Assembly (NCBI GenBank): GCA_900556525.1
Contig: USOZ01000023.1
Span: 1 to 13,821, forward strand
DNA: 13,821 nt
Source: an uncultured Oscillospiraceae bacterium
Lineage (GTDB): Bacteria > Bacillota > Clostridia > Oscillospirales > Ruminococcaceae
Direction of reading: 5' to 3'
Shown here: positions 7,021-13,821 of the stretch, piece after piece
Position numbering within the stretch: position 1 is the first letter of the stretch
Layout of the letters: every line of letters starts with the position of its first letter
Made by a program: the position numbers and the translations under genes
The notes under the pieces: model-generated
Told to the model about the DNA's origin: nothing
The model's input: the letters and a program-made list of their open reading frames with translations, nothing else
The model's database searches: none

Positions 7021-7174
7021 GTGTTGACGCTAAGCCTAATGACGCATCTTTTTGGCAAAATTTCACGCATCCTGCGTTAAAAAGGTTTGACAGGCGACAG
7101 CCTGCCCGCACCTTTTTGCCTTGTCTGTGTAAAATTTATGTCTGAAAATCTGCGCATTATTTTAGCGACAGCAC
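7021..7174. repeat. Long imperfect palindrome, MITE- or ERIC-like
   Basis: The outer ends GTGTTGACGCTAA (7021-7033) and, reversed, GTGCTGTCGCTAA (7162-7174) agree at 11 of 13 positions. Next inward come TAATGACGCATCTTTT and TAATGCGCAGATTTT. The centre is a clean hairpin: AAAAAGGT (7079-7086) pairs with ACCTTTTT (7110-7117), and CAGGC (7091-7095) pairs with GCCTG (7100-7104) around GACA. The symmetry centre is at about 7097-7098 for all pairs. It lies between the rpsU terminator and the yqeG-like gene and has no reading frame of note. It could be a miniature transposable element or a structured RNA repeat. I could not identify target-site duplications, and the true ends may extend a few bases either side. 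Confidence 0.6.
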
Positions 7175-7175
7175 T

Positions 7176-7213
7176 CCCTAAAATAAATTAAGCGGACTCG
7201 CCCGAGCCCGCTT
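7176..7213 (-). terminator. rpsU intrinsic terminator
   Basis: On the minus strand AAGCGGGCTC (7204-7213) pairs with GAGTCCGCTT (7190-7199), ten pairs with one G-U, around a GGGC loop. A T-rich run of about 14 bases follows. It lies 21 bases past the rpsU stop codon. Confidence 0.88.
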
Positions 7214-7234
7214 AAACGAATTGTAAAATCCGCA

Positions 7235-7411
7235 TTACTTGAACTTACGCTTACGTGCAGCTTCGGACTTTTTCTTGCGCTTTACCGAAGGCTTTTCGTA
7301 ATGTTCTCTTTTACGAACTTCAGCCAGCACGCCGTCTCTTGCGCAGGAACGCTTAAAACGCTTTAAAGCGGTGTCTAAGGATTCGTTTTTACCAAGACGA
7401 ATTTCTGCCAT
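7235..7411 (-). CDS. rpsU: 30S ribosomal protein S21
   Basis: This 58-residue protein begins [20 protein letters not shown], continues [20 protein letters not shown] and ends in a basic run, [14 protein letters not shown]. This is the complete and typical S21, a small-subunit protein that sits near the anti-Shine-Dalgarno end of 16S rRNA. A GGGAGG site lies seven bases before the ATG. It has a perfect consensus promoter and its own terminator, so it can be transcribed alone, although the rsfS operon upstream has no visible terminator and may read into it. Confidence 0.98.
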   Translation of the reverse strand: MAEIRLGKNESLDTALKRFKRSCARDGVLAEVRKREHYEKPSVKRKKKSEAARKRKFK

Positions 7412-7426
7412 CTATATCCCTCCCTT

Positions 7427-7438
7427 TGCCTTACGGCA
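7427..7438 (-). other. Small GNRA-loop hairpin next to the rpsU ribosome binding site
   Basis: The minus-strand transcript has TGCC-GTAA-GGCA, a four-pair stem with a GNRA tetraloop, directly followed by the AAAGGGAGG site of rpsU. It could affect translation start, but a four-pair stem may also be chance. Confidence 0.35.
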
Positions 7439-7495
7439 CAGGTTATCTACAAGTGAAAATTAACTTAGTAGTGAACAAACAAATGCTCATTTCAT

Positions 7496-7524
7496 ATTAT
7501 ACAGCATCTGCCATGAATTGTCAA
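7496..7524 (-). promoter_or_regulatory. Perfect consensus sigma-A promoter of rpsU
   Basis: On the minus strand TTGACA (7519-7524) and TATAAT (7496-7501) match consensus at all 12 positions with a 17-base spacer. The -35 begins three bases after the rsfS stop codon. The leader to the rpsU start is about 80 bases. Confidence 0.93.
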
Positions 7525-7527
7525 GCA

Positions 7528-7881
7528 TTATTTTAAAAATTCTTCGATATTTATTTCTTCGCCGTCCTGCCAGAGGCGCTCGAGGTCATAAAACTCTCTC
7601 GTTTCCTTATAAAAAGCGTGAACAACAACGTCGATATAGTCGAGCGTTATCCATGTTGCTCCCTGAACACCCGAAATGCTCTTCGGCTCAACGCCCTGCT
7701 GACCCATGCGGAAATCTACCTCGTCAGCCATCGCCTTTACCTGCGTGGTGCTTGTACCCTCGGCGATAACGAAGTAATTTGCGAGAATTGTAAGGTCGCC
7801 GATTCTGAGGACGCGTATTTTTCCTGCCTTCTTGTCGTCGAGCGCCTTAACGATAGTTTTTACCATTTCTAAATCAGTCAT
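7528..7881 (-). CDS. rsfS: Ribosome silencing factor RsfS
   Basis: The product is 117 residues, the full length of the RsfS/Iojap (DUF143) domain. Typical blocks are YFVIAEGTSTTQVKAMADEV near residues 37-56 and WITLDYIDVVVHAF later, then REFYDLERLWQD. RsfS binds L14 on the 50S subunit and blocks joining with 30S when nutrients run low. AAAGGA lies upstream of the ATG at 7881, 12 bases after yqeK. It is the last gene of the smc-ftsY-rdgB-yhbY-nadD-yqeK-rsfS unit and is followed directly by the rpsU promoter. Confidence 0.97.
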   Translation of the reverse strand: MTDLEMVKTIVKALDDKKAGKIRVLRIGDLTILANYFVIAEGTSTTQVKAMADEVDFRMGQQGVEPKSISGVQGATWITLDYIDVVVHAFYKETREFYDLERLWQDGEEINIEEFLK

Positions 7882-7893
7882 ATTTCTTTCCTT

Positions 7894-8457
7894 TCAAATC
7901 TTAAAGCTCATGTAAAAATTGTACGCCTCAAGCGACGAAACAGGAACCTTTTTTTCTCCCGCGATAAGGTCGGGTATCTGCCATTTCATCGCTCGGAACA
8001 TTGCGTTATCGAGATTTTTCAGCGCATACGCACGGTATTTTTCAACGTCGGGATAATCGCGCTCCGCCGAAACAAGATCTCCCAGATACACTATTTTTTC
8101 AAGCCGCGACATACGCGCCCTGCCGACGGTGTGAAAGCGAATCGCGTTAAGAATATCCGTATCGGTTATCCCGAGAACGTTTTTGACGTAATACGCGCCC
8201 GCGATGCCGTGCCACGTTTTCTGCATTTCCAGCTCTGCGGGGTCAACATAAAATCCGCTTGCGAGAACTTCTTTTTTCATTTCATCGAGGTCGGCTTCCT
8301 TACGAATATCGTGAAGAATTCCCGCCGTGTAGGCTTTTTCCTCGTCCTCACCGTGTATCTGCGCCAGTTTCACGCACATATCCGCGACATTGCAGCTGTG
8401 CTGAAACCGCTTTTTTCCCATCATGCCTTTTATCAGCGCCTTATAGTCCTCAGCCAC
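7894..8457 (-). CDS. yqeK: HD-domain symmetrical diadenosine tetraphosphatase YqeK
   Basis: The product is 187 residues with the HD phosphohydrolase ligands H20 (RFQHS), H49-D50 (ILHDIRKE), H83 (TWHG), H109 (FHTVG) and D127 (LGDL). YqeK hydrolyses Ap4A and related dinucleotides symmetrically to two NDPs using a di-iron centre. This is established for the family, and all ligands are present here. The start is a GTG at 8457, overlapping the end of nadD by eight bases, so translation is probably coupled. The adjacent nadD and rsfS genes match the usual Firmicutes order. Confidence 0.95.
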   Translation of the reverse strand: MAEDYKALIKGMMGKKRFQHSCNVADMCVKLAQIHGEDEEKAYTAGILHDIRKEADLDEMKKEVLASGFYVDPAELEMQKTWHGIAGAYYVKNVLGITDTDILNAIRFHTVGRARMSRLEKIVYLGDLVSAERDYPDVEKYRAYALKNLDNAMFRAMKWQIPDLIAGEKKVPVSSLEAYNFYMSFKI

Positions 8458-9040
8458 GGTAAAGTCCCCTTTCGTCGATATAAGCCCTGACTTCTGCGGG
8501 AATAACCCCCTCGGTGCTTTCTCCTTTTAATATCATTTCGCGCACCTGCGTCGAGGAAACCTCGTTCACGGGCAGATTAAGCACCTTTATCCGACCTATA
8601 TCGTTCGCATAGTCTATCATATCCGCATAGCAGTCGTTCTCCCGCGCCGCCGCAGTAACATGACACTCTTTCAACAGCGCTTCATACCTGTACCACTTCT
8701 CAAAATAGAACAGCATATCTCCGCCGATTATCAGATAGAATTCGGTATTTTTCGGATAAATTTCCTTTAGCGCACGGACGGTGTTTATCGTGTAGCTTGT
8801 CCCGCCAAGCTGCTTTTCAATGTCAGATATTTCAAATCTCTCGTCGCCCGCGAAAGCAATCCGACACATCTCAGCCCTGTCCTCGAACGAAACGTCAGCT
8901 TCGGCTTTATGCGGCGAATGTGCCGTAGGGATAATAAGCATTTTCTGAAGCTTCAGCGCGTCGCGCGCCGCCTTTGCAAGCGCGATATGTCCATTGTGAA
9001 TGGGGTTGAAAGCTCCCCCGAAAATTCCGATTTTACTCAT
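8450..9040 (-). CDS. nadD: Nicotinate-nucleotide adenylyltransferase
   Basis: The product is 196 residues. GGAFNPIHNGH at residues 8-18 is the nucleotidyltransferase phosphate-binding motif, and SSTQVR near the C-terminus is the second. The central GGDML takes the place of the more usual GAD. NadD joins ATP and nicotinate mononucleotide to give deamido-NAD in the cytosol. The ATG at 9040 lies inside the 3' end of yhbY (eight-base overlap), and the TGA at 8450 overlaps yqeK in the same way, so three genes in a row are linked by overlaps. Confidence 0.96.
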   Translation of the reverse strand: MSKIGIFGGAFNPIHNGHIALAKAARDALKLQKMLIIPTAHSPHKAEADVSFEDRAEMCRIAFAGDERFEISDIEKQLGGTSYTINTVRALKEIYPKNTEFYLIIGGDMLFYFEKWYRYEALLKECHVTAAARENDCYADMIDYANDIGRIKVLNLPVNEVSSTQVREMILKGESTEGVIPAEVRAYIDERGLYRG

Positions 9041-9329
9041 CTAAAAAAATTACCCTTTTCTTTGCGTCCTTGTTCTGACGATACAGCACAAACTTCGTTC
9101 CGATGACCTGGATAGGCTCGGCTTTGAGCGTTTCGCAAAGCTGCGTGCACACCTCTCGCGCCGTAAGCTCGCAAGTCTCGTGAACCTTTCCTTTTATCAT
9201 TTCACGCTTGTTCAGCGCGTCGTCCGCCTGCTTTTCGACCTCGGGAGTAATTCCGTTCTTCCCGACGAGAAGAATTGTCTCGTATGTGTTGGCGAGCGCG
9301 CGGAGCTTTGCTCTGTCTTTTCCCGTCAT
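9033..9329 (-). CDS. yhbY: YhbY-family CRM-domain RNA-binding protein
   Basis: The 98 residues are almost entirely one CRM domain: the RALAN helix, VGKNGIT at about residues 22-28 in place of the usual GxxG loop, then KVHETCELTAREV and an IGTKFVLYR strand. YhbY-type proteins associate with pre-50S ribosomal particles. AAAGGA is nine bases ahead of the ATG at 9329, three bases after the rdgB stop. Position between rdgB and nadD fits the conserved cluster. Confidence 0.95.
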   Translation of the reverse strand: MTGKDRAKLRALANTYETILLVGKNGITPEVEKQADDALNKREMIKGKVHETCELTAREVCTQLCETLKAEPIQVIGTKFVLYRQNKDAKKRVIFLDE

Positions 9330-9332
9330 ATT

Positions 9333-9932
9333 TTATTCCTTTCTTTTGCCGCCTGCCGCAAGCACTTCCGCCAGCTTGCGGAGCGCGTTTGCGCGGTGAC
9401 TTATTTCATTTTTTTCACTTGCGTCAAGTTCCGCCATCGTGCGTCCGTCGGGAAGCACGAAGATCGGGTCATAGCCGAAGCCGTTTTCTCCGACAGGCTC
9501 GGTCCCGATAACGCCGTCGCACGTTCCCAATACCGAATATTCCGTTTCATCGTCGAGAATGCAGTAAAGCGCGCAGACGAACCGCGCGGTTCTAAGGCTC
9601 TCGTCCGTCCCCTCGAGTTCTGAAAGTACTTTCTCCATGCGTTCCTTGTCTGTTGCATTTTCTCCCGCATATCTCGCGGAATATATCCCTGGCGCGCCGT
9701 CCAGAAAGTCTATTTCAAGCCCGCTGTCATCGGCAATTACAGGGCAGTGAACGATATTGTAAACCGCCTCGGCCTTTAAACGCGCGTTTTCGGCGAACGT
9801 TTCGCCGTCCTCGACAACTTCGATTTCTATTCCCTCGTCTTTAAGCGAAACAGGCTCAAAGCCGAGCGGTTCAAGCAGCTTTTTAAGCTCTTTCACCTTA
9901 CCCTGATTGTTTGTAGCAACTACCAGCTTCAT
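9333..9932 (-). CDS. rdgB: XTP/dITP (non-canonical purine NTP) pyrophosphatase
   Basis: The product is 199 residues of the HAM1/RdgB family. Typical blocks are TNNQGKVKEL (7-16), ADDSGLEID with catalytic aspartates, GIYSARYAGENATD, and GFGYDPIFVLP. It hydrolyses dITP, XTP and ITP to monophosphates, keeping deaminated purines out of nucleic acids. The start codon shares one base with the ftsY stop (TAATG), so the two are translationally coupled. Confidence 0.97.
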   Translation of the reverse strand: MKLVVATNNQGKVKELKKLLEPLGFEPVSLKDEGIEIEVVEDGETFAENARLKAEAVYNIVHCPVIADDSGLEIDFLDGAPGIYSARYAGENATDKERMEKVLSELEGTDESLRTARFVCALYCILDDETEYSVLGTCDGVIGTEPVGENGFGYDPIFVLPDGRTMAELDASEKNEISHRANALRKLAEVLAAGGKRKE

Positions 9933-10852
9933 TATTCGTCCTTTCCCTCCGCGAAAAGAATTTCCGCATAATCCTTAGGATTAAATTCCTGTAAATCGTC
10001 TATTTTCTCGCCCACTCCGACGAGCTTGACCGGTATGCCAAGCTCGTTCTTTATGGGAATTATAATGCCACCCTTTGCCGTGCCATCCAGCTTTGTGAGA
10101 ACTATACCCGTAATGTCGCATACTTCCTTGAAAAGTCTTGCCTGATTAACGGCGTTCTGTCCCGTCGTCGCGTCAAGCACCAGCAGAGTCTCGACCTTGC
10201 TTTCGGGGAGCTGCTGTCCGATAATTCGCGAGATTTTTTTCAGCTCGTCCATAAGATTTTTCTTATTATGGAGCCGTCCCGCGGTGTCGATAATGAGAAC
10301 GTCGGCGTTTCTCGCCTTTGCTGCGGTGCAGCTGTCAAAAACGACCGCTGCGGGGTCGCTGCCCTCCGAATGTTTTACAATATCAACTCCGGCTCTGTCC
10401 GTCCAGACGTTGAGCTGCTCAATCGCCGCCGCGCGGAACGTATCCGCCGCCGCAACAAGCACCTTTTTCCCGTCCTTTTTGAGATTAGCGGAAAGCTTTC
10501 CTATCGTGGTCGTCTTGCCCGCGCCGTTTACACCGATAACGAGAATGACCGACGGCTTTGTTGATAGATCAAGCTCGTTTCCGCCGCTCAGAATTTCGGC
10601 AATGATATTTTTCAAAAGTCCTTTTACTTCATTCGGGTCGGTCGCTCCCGTTTTCTTCACTTCCGAACGGAGCCTGTCGCAAATAAACGACGACGTTGCC
10701 GCTCCTATGTCGGATAAAATAAGGGTTTCCTCAAGTTCCTCAAAAAAATCCTCATCAATTTTCGTGAACGAGTTCACGAGCGATTCGACCTTGCCGACGA
10801 AGCTGTCCTTCGTCTTTTTCAGACCCTCTTTAAGCTTGTCAAAAAATCCCAT
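9932..10852 (-). CDS. ftsY: Signal recognition particle receptor FtsY
   Basis: The product is 306 residues with a short N-terminal A region, typical of Gram-positive FtsY, then the N domain (to about residue 95) and the G domain. Motifs are GVNGAGKTT (107-116), DTFRAAA (137-143), DTAGR (189-193), TKLDG (253-257) and GVGEKIDDL (279-287). FtsY is the membrane-associated SRP GTPase partner that delivers ribosomes to the Sec translocon. It begins 18 bases after smc with AAAGGA upstream, a very common smc-ftsY arrangement. Confidence 0.98.
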   Translation of the reverse strand: MGFFDKLKEGLKKTKDSFVGKVESLVNSFTKIDEDFFEELEETLILSDIGAATSSFICDRLRSEVKKTGATDPNEVKGLLKNIIAEILSGGNELDLSTKPSVILVIGVNGAGKTTTIGKLSANLKKDGKKVLVAAADTFRAAAIEQLNVWTDRAGVDIVKHSEGSDPAAVVFDSCTAAKARNADVLIIDTAGRLHNKKNLMDELKKISRIIGQQLPESKVETLLVLDATTGQNAVNQARLFKEVCDITGIVLTKLDGTAKGGIIIPIKNELGIPVKLVGVGEKIDDLQEFNPKDYAEILFAEGKDE

Positions 10853-10870
10853 TGATTGTCCTTTCGTTTA

Positions 10871-11941
10871 TCAGTCAAGTTCCATTTCCATTTCGTCCAG
10901 CAATTCCTGATGCAGCAGCTTTGAAACACCCTTTTCCTGCATATAAACGCCATACAGAACGTCGCAGCCCTCGATAGTTCCGCGCCTGTGAGTTATTATC
11001 ATAAGCTGCGTCTGCGTGCAGAAGCGCTTCAGATATGTAACATACTTCACAACATTTATTTCATCAAGCGCCGCGTCTACCTCGTCGAGCATACAGAACG
11101 GCGTCGGTCTGTGCAGCAGTATCGCAAAATAAATAGTGATAGCAACCATTGTCTGTTCGCCGCCCGAAAGCGAAATAAGGTTTTTTATCAGCTTTCCGGG
11201 AGGCGCGGCAAAAATTTCTATGCCGCTTCCGAGAACGTCCTCGGGATCCATGAGTTCGAGGTGCGCTTCTCCTCCGCCGAAAACTTCTTTGAATATTTCG
11301 CTGAATTTTTGATTGATTTCATTGAAGCTCGCAAGAAACTTTGCCTTTATATCTGCGGTAAGTCCCGCAATCAGCTTTTCAAGATCGCGCTTCGAGTGTT
11401 CCACGTCGCGAAGCTGACCCGAAAGCTCGTCGTACTTCGCCTTAACTTCCTCAAATTCCTCGATAGCCGCAAAGTTTACATTTCCGAGCGCGGAAATTTT
11501 CCTGCGCAGTTCCTGTAACTGCTTCTGCGCCTCGGCAAGGTTTTCGAGCTTCTGCGCCTGCTCTTTCGCTTCCGAAACGGTCAGTTCATACTTATCCCAG
11601 AGCGTCGAGCGCAGCTTCTCGTCCTCGCGCTCTATTGAAGCCTTTTTTTCGATCGCGACCGCAAGAGCGTTCGAAAATTTCACCTTGTCGTCGCCCTTTT
11701 CGCGTATTTCACGGGTCACTTCCGCCATACGCCGTTCGCACTCGTTTTCCTTTGTGATTATCTCCGCGATAGCCGTACCCGTTTCGCCGAGCGAGCTTTT
11801 GAACTGCGCCATTCTTTCGCGCTTTTCCTCTATCTGCCCGCGCAGCTCTTCGCTGTTTGCGTTTATCTGAACTATTTCATCGGCAAGCCGCCTGCTGTCC
11901 GCGCCTGCGGCCTCTTCAAGAACAAGAAAATGCCAGGGCAC
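10871..11941 (-). CDS. smc: SMC chromosome segregation protein, C-terminal portion (gene broken)
   Basis: The frame gives 356 residues from a GTG at 11941, but the first eight or so (MPWHFLVL) come from inserted DNA; true SMC sequence starts at about LEEAAGADSRR. A coiled coil runs to about residue 200, followed by the ATPase C-terminal head. The head has the ABC signature LSGGE (258-262), Walker B LDEVDAALD (285-293) and the H-loop ITH (316-318). The usual LSGGEKAL reads LSGGEQTM here. SMC with ScpAB organises and separates chromosomes. This half is out of frame with the rest of the gene at 11872-13797 because of a patch at about 11915-11980. It should not be translated as part of one SMC protein unless the patch is an artefact. 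Confidence 0.9.
   Translation of the reverse strand: MPWHFLVLEEAAGADSRRLADEIVQINANSEELRGQIEEKRERMAQFKSSLGETGTAIAEIITKENECERRMAEVTREIREKGDDKVKFSNALAVAIEKKASIEREDEKLRSTLWDKYELTVSEAKEQAQKLENLAEAQKQLQELRRKISALGNVNFAAIEEFEEVKAKYDELSGQLRDVEHSKRDLEKLIAGLTADIKAKFLASFNEINQKFSEIFKEVFGGGEAHLELMDPEDVLGSGIEIFAAPPGKLIKNLISLSGGEQTMVAITIYFAILLHRPTPFCMLDEVDAALDEINVVKYVTYLKRFCTQTQLMIITHRRGTIEGCDVLYGVYMQEKGVSKLLHQELLDEMEMELD
11690..11715 (+). repeat. 26-bp inverted repeat, donor copy (inside smc)
   Basis: The plus strand from GTCGCCCTTTT to TTCACGGG equals the minus strand of 11953-11978 over 26 bases. Here it codes for the ordinary smc segment REIREKGDD in frame, so this is the original copy. The centres are 263 bases apart. 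Confidence 0.93.
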
Positions 11942-13768
11942 ATGGGATGCGGCCCGTGAAATACGCGAAAAGGGCGACCCGTTTTCTCGGCTTCGAGGTG
12001 TTCCGTATCTTTCTGCGCGGTAAGCCTTGCAAGGTTGAGCTGACCTATTTTTTCAGAAATTTCAGAACGTTCGCCGTCCGCCCTAGCGAGCTGCTCTCCC
12101 GAACGCGCAAGTTCCGCTTCGTTCTCGGCGATTTCCTTTTCAAGCGCTTCTATCCGCGCCGCACAGTCGGCGATAATGGCTTTCTGCTGCGCCTGCTGCT
12201 TTCTGCTGCGGTCGATTATAAGTTCCGCGCTCTCCTGCTGCTCCTCGCACTGCCTGATAAGATCCTTAACGCCGCCGAGTTCCGCCGTAAGACGTATTTC
12301 CTCTTGACGAAGCTGCTGAAGCTGCTCTTTATAGCCCTCGATCTCAACGCCCATCTTGTTGACTTCCGCCTGAAGCTCGGCGAAACTTCCTTTCGAAAGC
12401 GCGAGCGTGTCAGAAATTTTCTGCGTTTCGGCGGTGAGCGTGTCTATTTCCTGCTTTCGCGAAATAATGCCGCTGGTTTCTTTTACAGAACCGCCCGTGA
12501 ACGAACCTCCCGCGTTTACAAGCTGTCCGTCGAGCGTGATTATCCTGAATTTGTAGCCGTATTTTTTCGCAATTCTCGCCGCAGTGTTTATGTCGTCAAC
12601 TACCGCAGTTTTTCCGAGAACGGAACGGATAATTCCGCCGTACTTTTCGTCGCATTTCACAAGCTCGGAGCCAAGTCCCTCGAAACCGTCCTCGTCTGAA
12701 AGCCCGGGCTGACTTAGTTCGCTGCCCTTTACCGAGGTGAGCGGATAGAACGTTGCGCGCCCCGCGTTAGCCTCTTTAAGATAGCGTATACATTTTTTCG
12801 CAGTTTCTTCGTTCTCGACAATGATATTCTGAAGCGCATTTCCGAGCGCCGTTTCAATAGCCGTACCGTACTTTTTTTCAACTCCGATAACGTCCGCGAC
12901 CGTTCCGTGAATACCGCTGAGTTTTCCTGTTTTCGCCGCGTGCATTACCGACTTTACGCTTGAAAAATAACCGACCATGTTCTTCTCAACGTCAGAGAGA
13001 ACCTCGAGCCGCTGACGTTTCTGGTCATAGCTTCTGCGAAGCTGTTCAAATTCAGTCTGCTTTGCCGCGAGCTTTTCGCTCTTGCCGGAATACAGCTTTT
13101 CATATCCGACCAGTCTGTTTTCAATGTCGGATTTCTTCTCTCCGAGCGCTTCAAGCTCATCGCTCAGCGCGCGGCGCTTTTTCCTGTATTCCTCCGATAG
13201 TTTATCCTGATTTTCAATGCGTTCCGTGTCTGCGGCAAGCTGCTCGGTAAGGCTGTTCACTGTCTGTTCCGCCTGCTGCGCGGTGAGCTTCGCTTCGGTA
13301 AGTTTCCCGTAAAGAACGCCGTTCTTCGCGTCAAGCTCCCTATGCTCCTCGTCAAGCCCCTTGTTCTCCTCGATAGCCGCCGTAAGGCTGTCCTGAAACG
13401 CTTTTATCTGCTCCTCCGCCCGCGCCGCCTCGGCACTTTTTTCAGTAATTTTTTCTTCAATTTCGGCTATCTGCGCGTCGAATTCCTCGCTGCTTTTCTT
13501 TCCGCTTTCTATCTGCCGCTCTATCTCGCCTATTCTTGTTTCATTGTGCCTGATTTCATTTTCAAGGACAGCTATTTCCTTATCCGCGTCCGCCATTTCG
13601 TCCTTAGCGTTCTCGCTCTGTCTGCGCAATTCTTCAAGCCGCGCGGCAAACTGTCCCTTAGTGATAGCCAGCCTGTCGTTTTCCTCTTCAAGCGCGCCGA
13701 TCTCGCGTTCAAAATGTTCACATTCGCCCTGATTTACGAGAATTGCATTTTCGGTATCGGTAAGGCTT
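11872..13768 (-). CDS. smc: SMC chromosome segregation protein, middle portion (partial, broken at both ends)
   Basis: The open frame covers the SMC first coiled-coil arm (to about residue 265), the hinge (about 293-440, with NAGGSFTGGS at 428-437) and the start of the return arm, ending in genuine SMC sequence near DTEHLEAEK. Beyond that it reads through the inserted patch to a TAG at 11872, giving a foreign tail (KTGRPFRVFHG onward). At the 5' side the frame stays open to the window edge, with a GTG at 13797, but the last bases are not SMC. On the opposite strand they encode a GH2-like motif, so I end the smc portion near 13768. The N-terminal Walker A head is not in the window. With the C-terminal half this is one smc gene interrupted by joins. 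Confidence 0.88.
11915..11947 (+). other. Stray fragment reading as ribosomal protein L3 (rplC-like), inserted in smc
   Basis: In the plus frame these 33 bases read FKNKKMPGHMG, which is the conserved L3 segment that follows the GRVFK-type turn (KGKKMAGHMG-like in relatives). Neither smc frame makes SMC-like sequence across it. It joins smc at TTCAAG/CTTGAA on one side and abuts the inverted smc copy on the other. The identity rests on 11 residues. Confidence 0.65.
11953..11978 (-). repeat. 26-bp inverted repeat, inserted copy in smc
   Basis: This is an exact reverse complement of 11690-11715. It lies next to the L3-like fragment, and together they form the patch of about 60 bases that shifts smc out of frame between DTEHLEAEK and LEEAAGADSRR. 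Confidence 0.93.
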
Positions 13769-13821
13769 ACGTCAACGGCAAGTACGTGGGCGCGCACAAA
13801 GGCGGATACAATCCCTTTTCT
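13762..13821 (+). pseudogene. GH2-type glycoside hydrolase fragment at the right edge (partial)
   Basis: The last 60 bases read on the plus strand VNGKYVGAHKGGYNPFS, preceded by KAY, and remain open at the edge. This is the conserved strand of the sugar-binding domain of family 2 glycoside hydrolases (beta-galactosidase, glucuronidase or mannosidase relatives), where VNGKxVGxHxGGYxPF is typical. To its left the plus strand is only the antisense of smc, so no start exists. It is a joined-on fragment, not a complete gene. The exact join lies between about 13757 and 13770. Confidence 0.7.

Noticed and set aside
7079..7117. The central hairpin as an ordinary terminator
   Set aside because: It has a T run, but it is the middle of a much longer symmetric palindrome, and rpsU already has a better terminator at 7176-7213.
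11857..12699. Plus-strand open frame of 280 codons across smc
   Set aside because: It is antisense to SMC coiled-coil sequence, has no ribosome binding site, and its product is a low-complexity Arg/Phe/Leu-rich shadow.
1..13821. CRISPR array, tRNA or rRNA genes, phage or transposase genes
   Set aside because: No spaced direct repeats, cloverleaf patterns or integrase/transposase motifs were seen on either strand.

Overview
The window looks like a chromosomal contig from an anaerobic Gram-positive Clostridia member, most likely Ruminococcaceae/Oscillospiraceae. The evidence is the gene order smc-ftsY-rdgB-yhbY-nadD-yqeK-rsfS, an efp gene followed by a CD1247-type protein gene, an FMN riboswitch ahead of ribU, and strong AGGAGG-type ribosome binding sites. 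Base composition is close to balanced. Nearly all genes are on the minus strand. The exceptions are a dprA 3' end at the left edge and a short glycoside hydrolase fragment at the right edge.

Layout from left to right in window coordinates; minus-strand transcription runs right to left. (1) Positions 1-101 hold the plus-strand 3' end of dprA, facing a shared bidirectional terminator. (2) Positions 121-2107 hold a DUF3810 membrane zincin and an EamA/DMT permease behind their own promoter. (3) Positions 2171-2943 hold the riboflavin ECF S-component ribU under an FMN riboswitch. (4) Positions 2963-3978 hold a cysteine/acid-rich zinc-ribbon protein and efp, driven by a promoter at 4022-4050. (5) Positions 4145-6996 hold, in transcript order, a YqeG-type HAD phosphatase, an endonuclease IV-like TIM barrel, aroQ and an M24 aminopeptidase. 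(6) Positions 7021-7174 form a long imperfect palindrome resembling a MITE or ERIC element, followed by the rpsU terminator. (7) rpsU lies at 7235-7411 behind a perfect consensus promoter. (8) Positions 7528 to the right edge hold the tightly packed smc-ftsY-rdgB-yhbY-nadD-yqeK-rsfS operon. No gene-free stretch exceeds 300 bases; the longest, 6997-7234, holds the palindrome and the rpsU terminator.

The genes are mostly housekeeping: chromosome segregation, SRP targeting, nucleotide-pool cleaning, NAD synthesis, ribosome assembly and silencing, proline-related translation and peptidase functions, the shikimate pathway and vitamin uptake.

The unusual signal is a set of sequence joins. The 3' end of the M24 peptidase gene carries an exact 34-bp inverted copy of part of efp, which introduces a premature stop. 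The smc gene is broken by a patch made of an exact 26-bp inverted copy of smc itself plus about 33 bp that reads, on the plus strand, as ribosomal protein L3. At the right edge smc runs into a plus-strand fragment of a GH2-like glycoside hydrolase. These are either template-switch mutations or, more likely for the joins to other loci, amplification or assembly chimeras. I do not see a new defence, mobile or biosynthetic system here.
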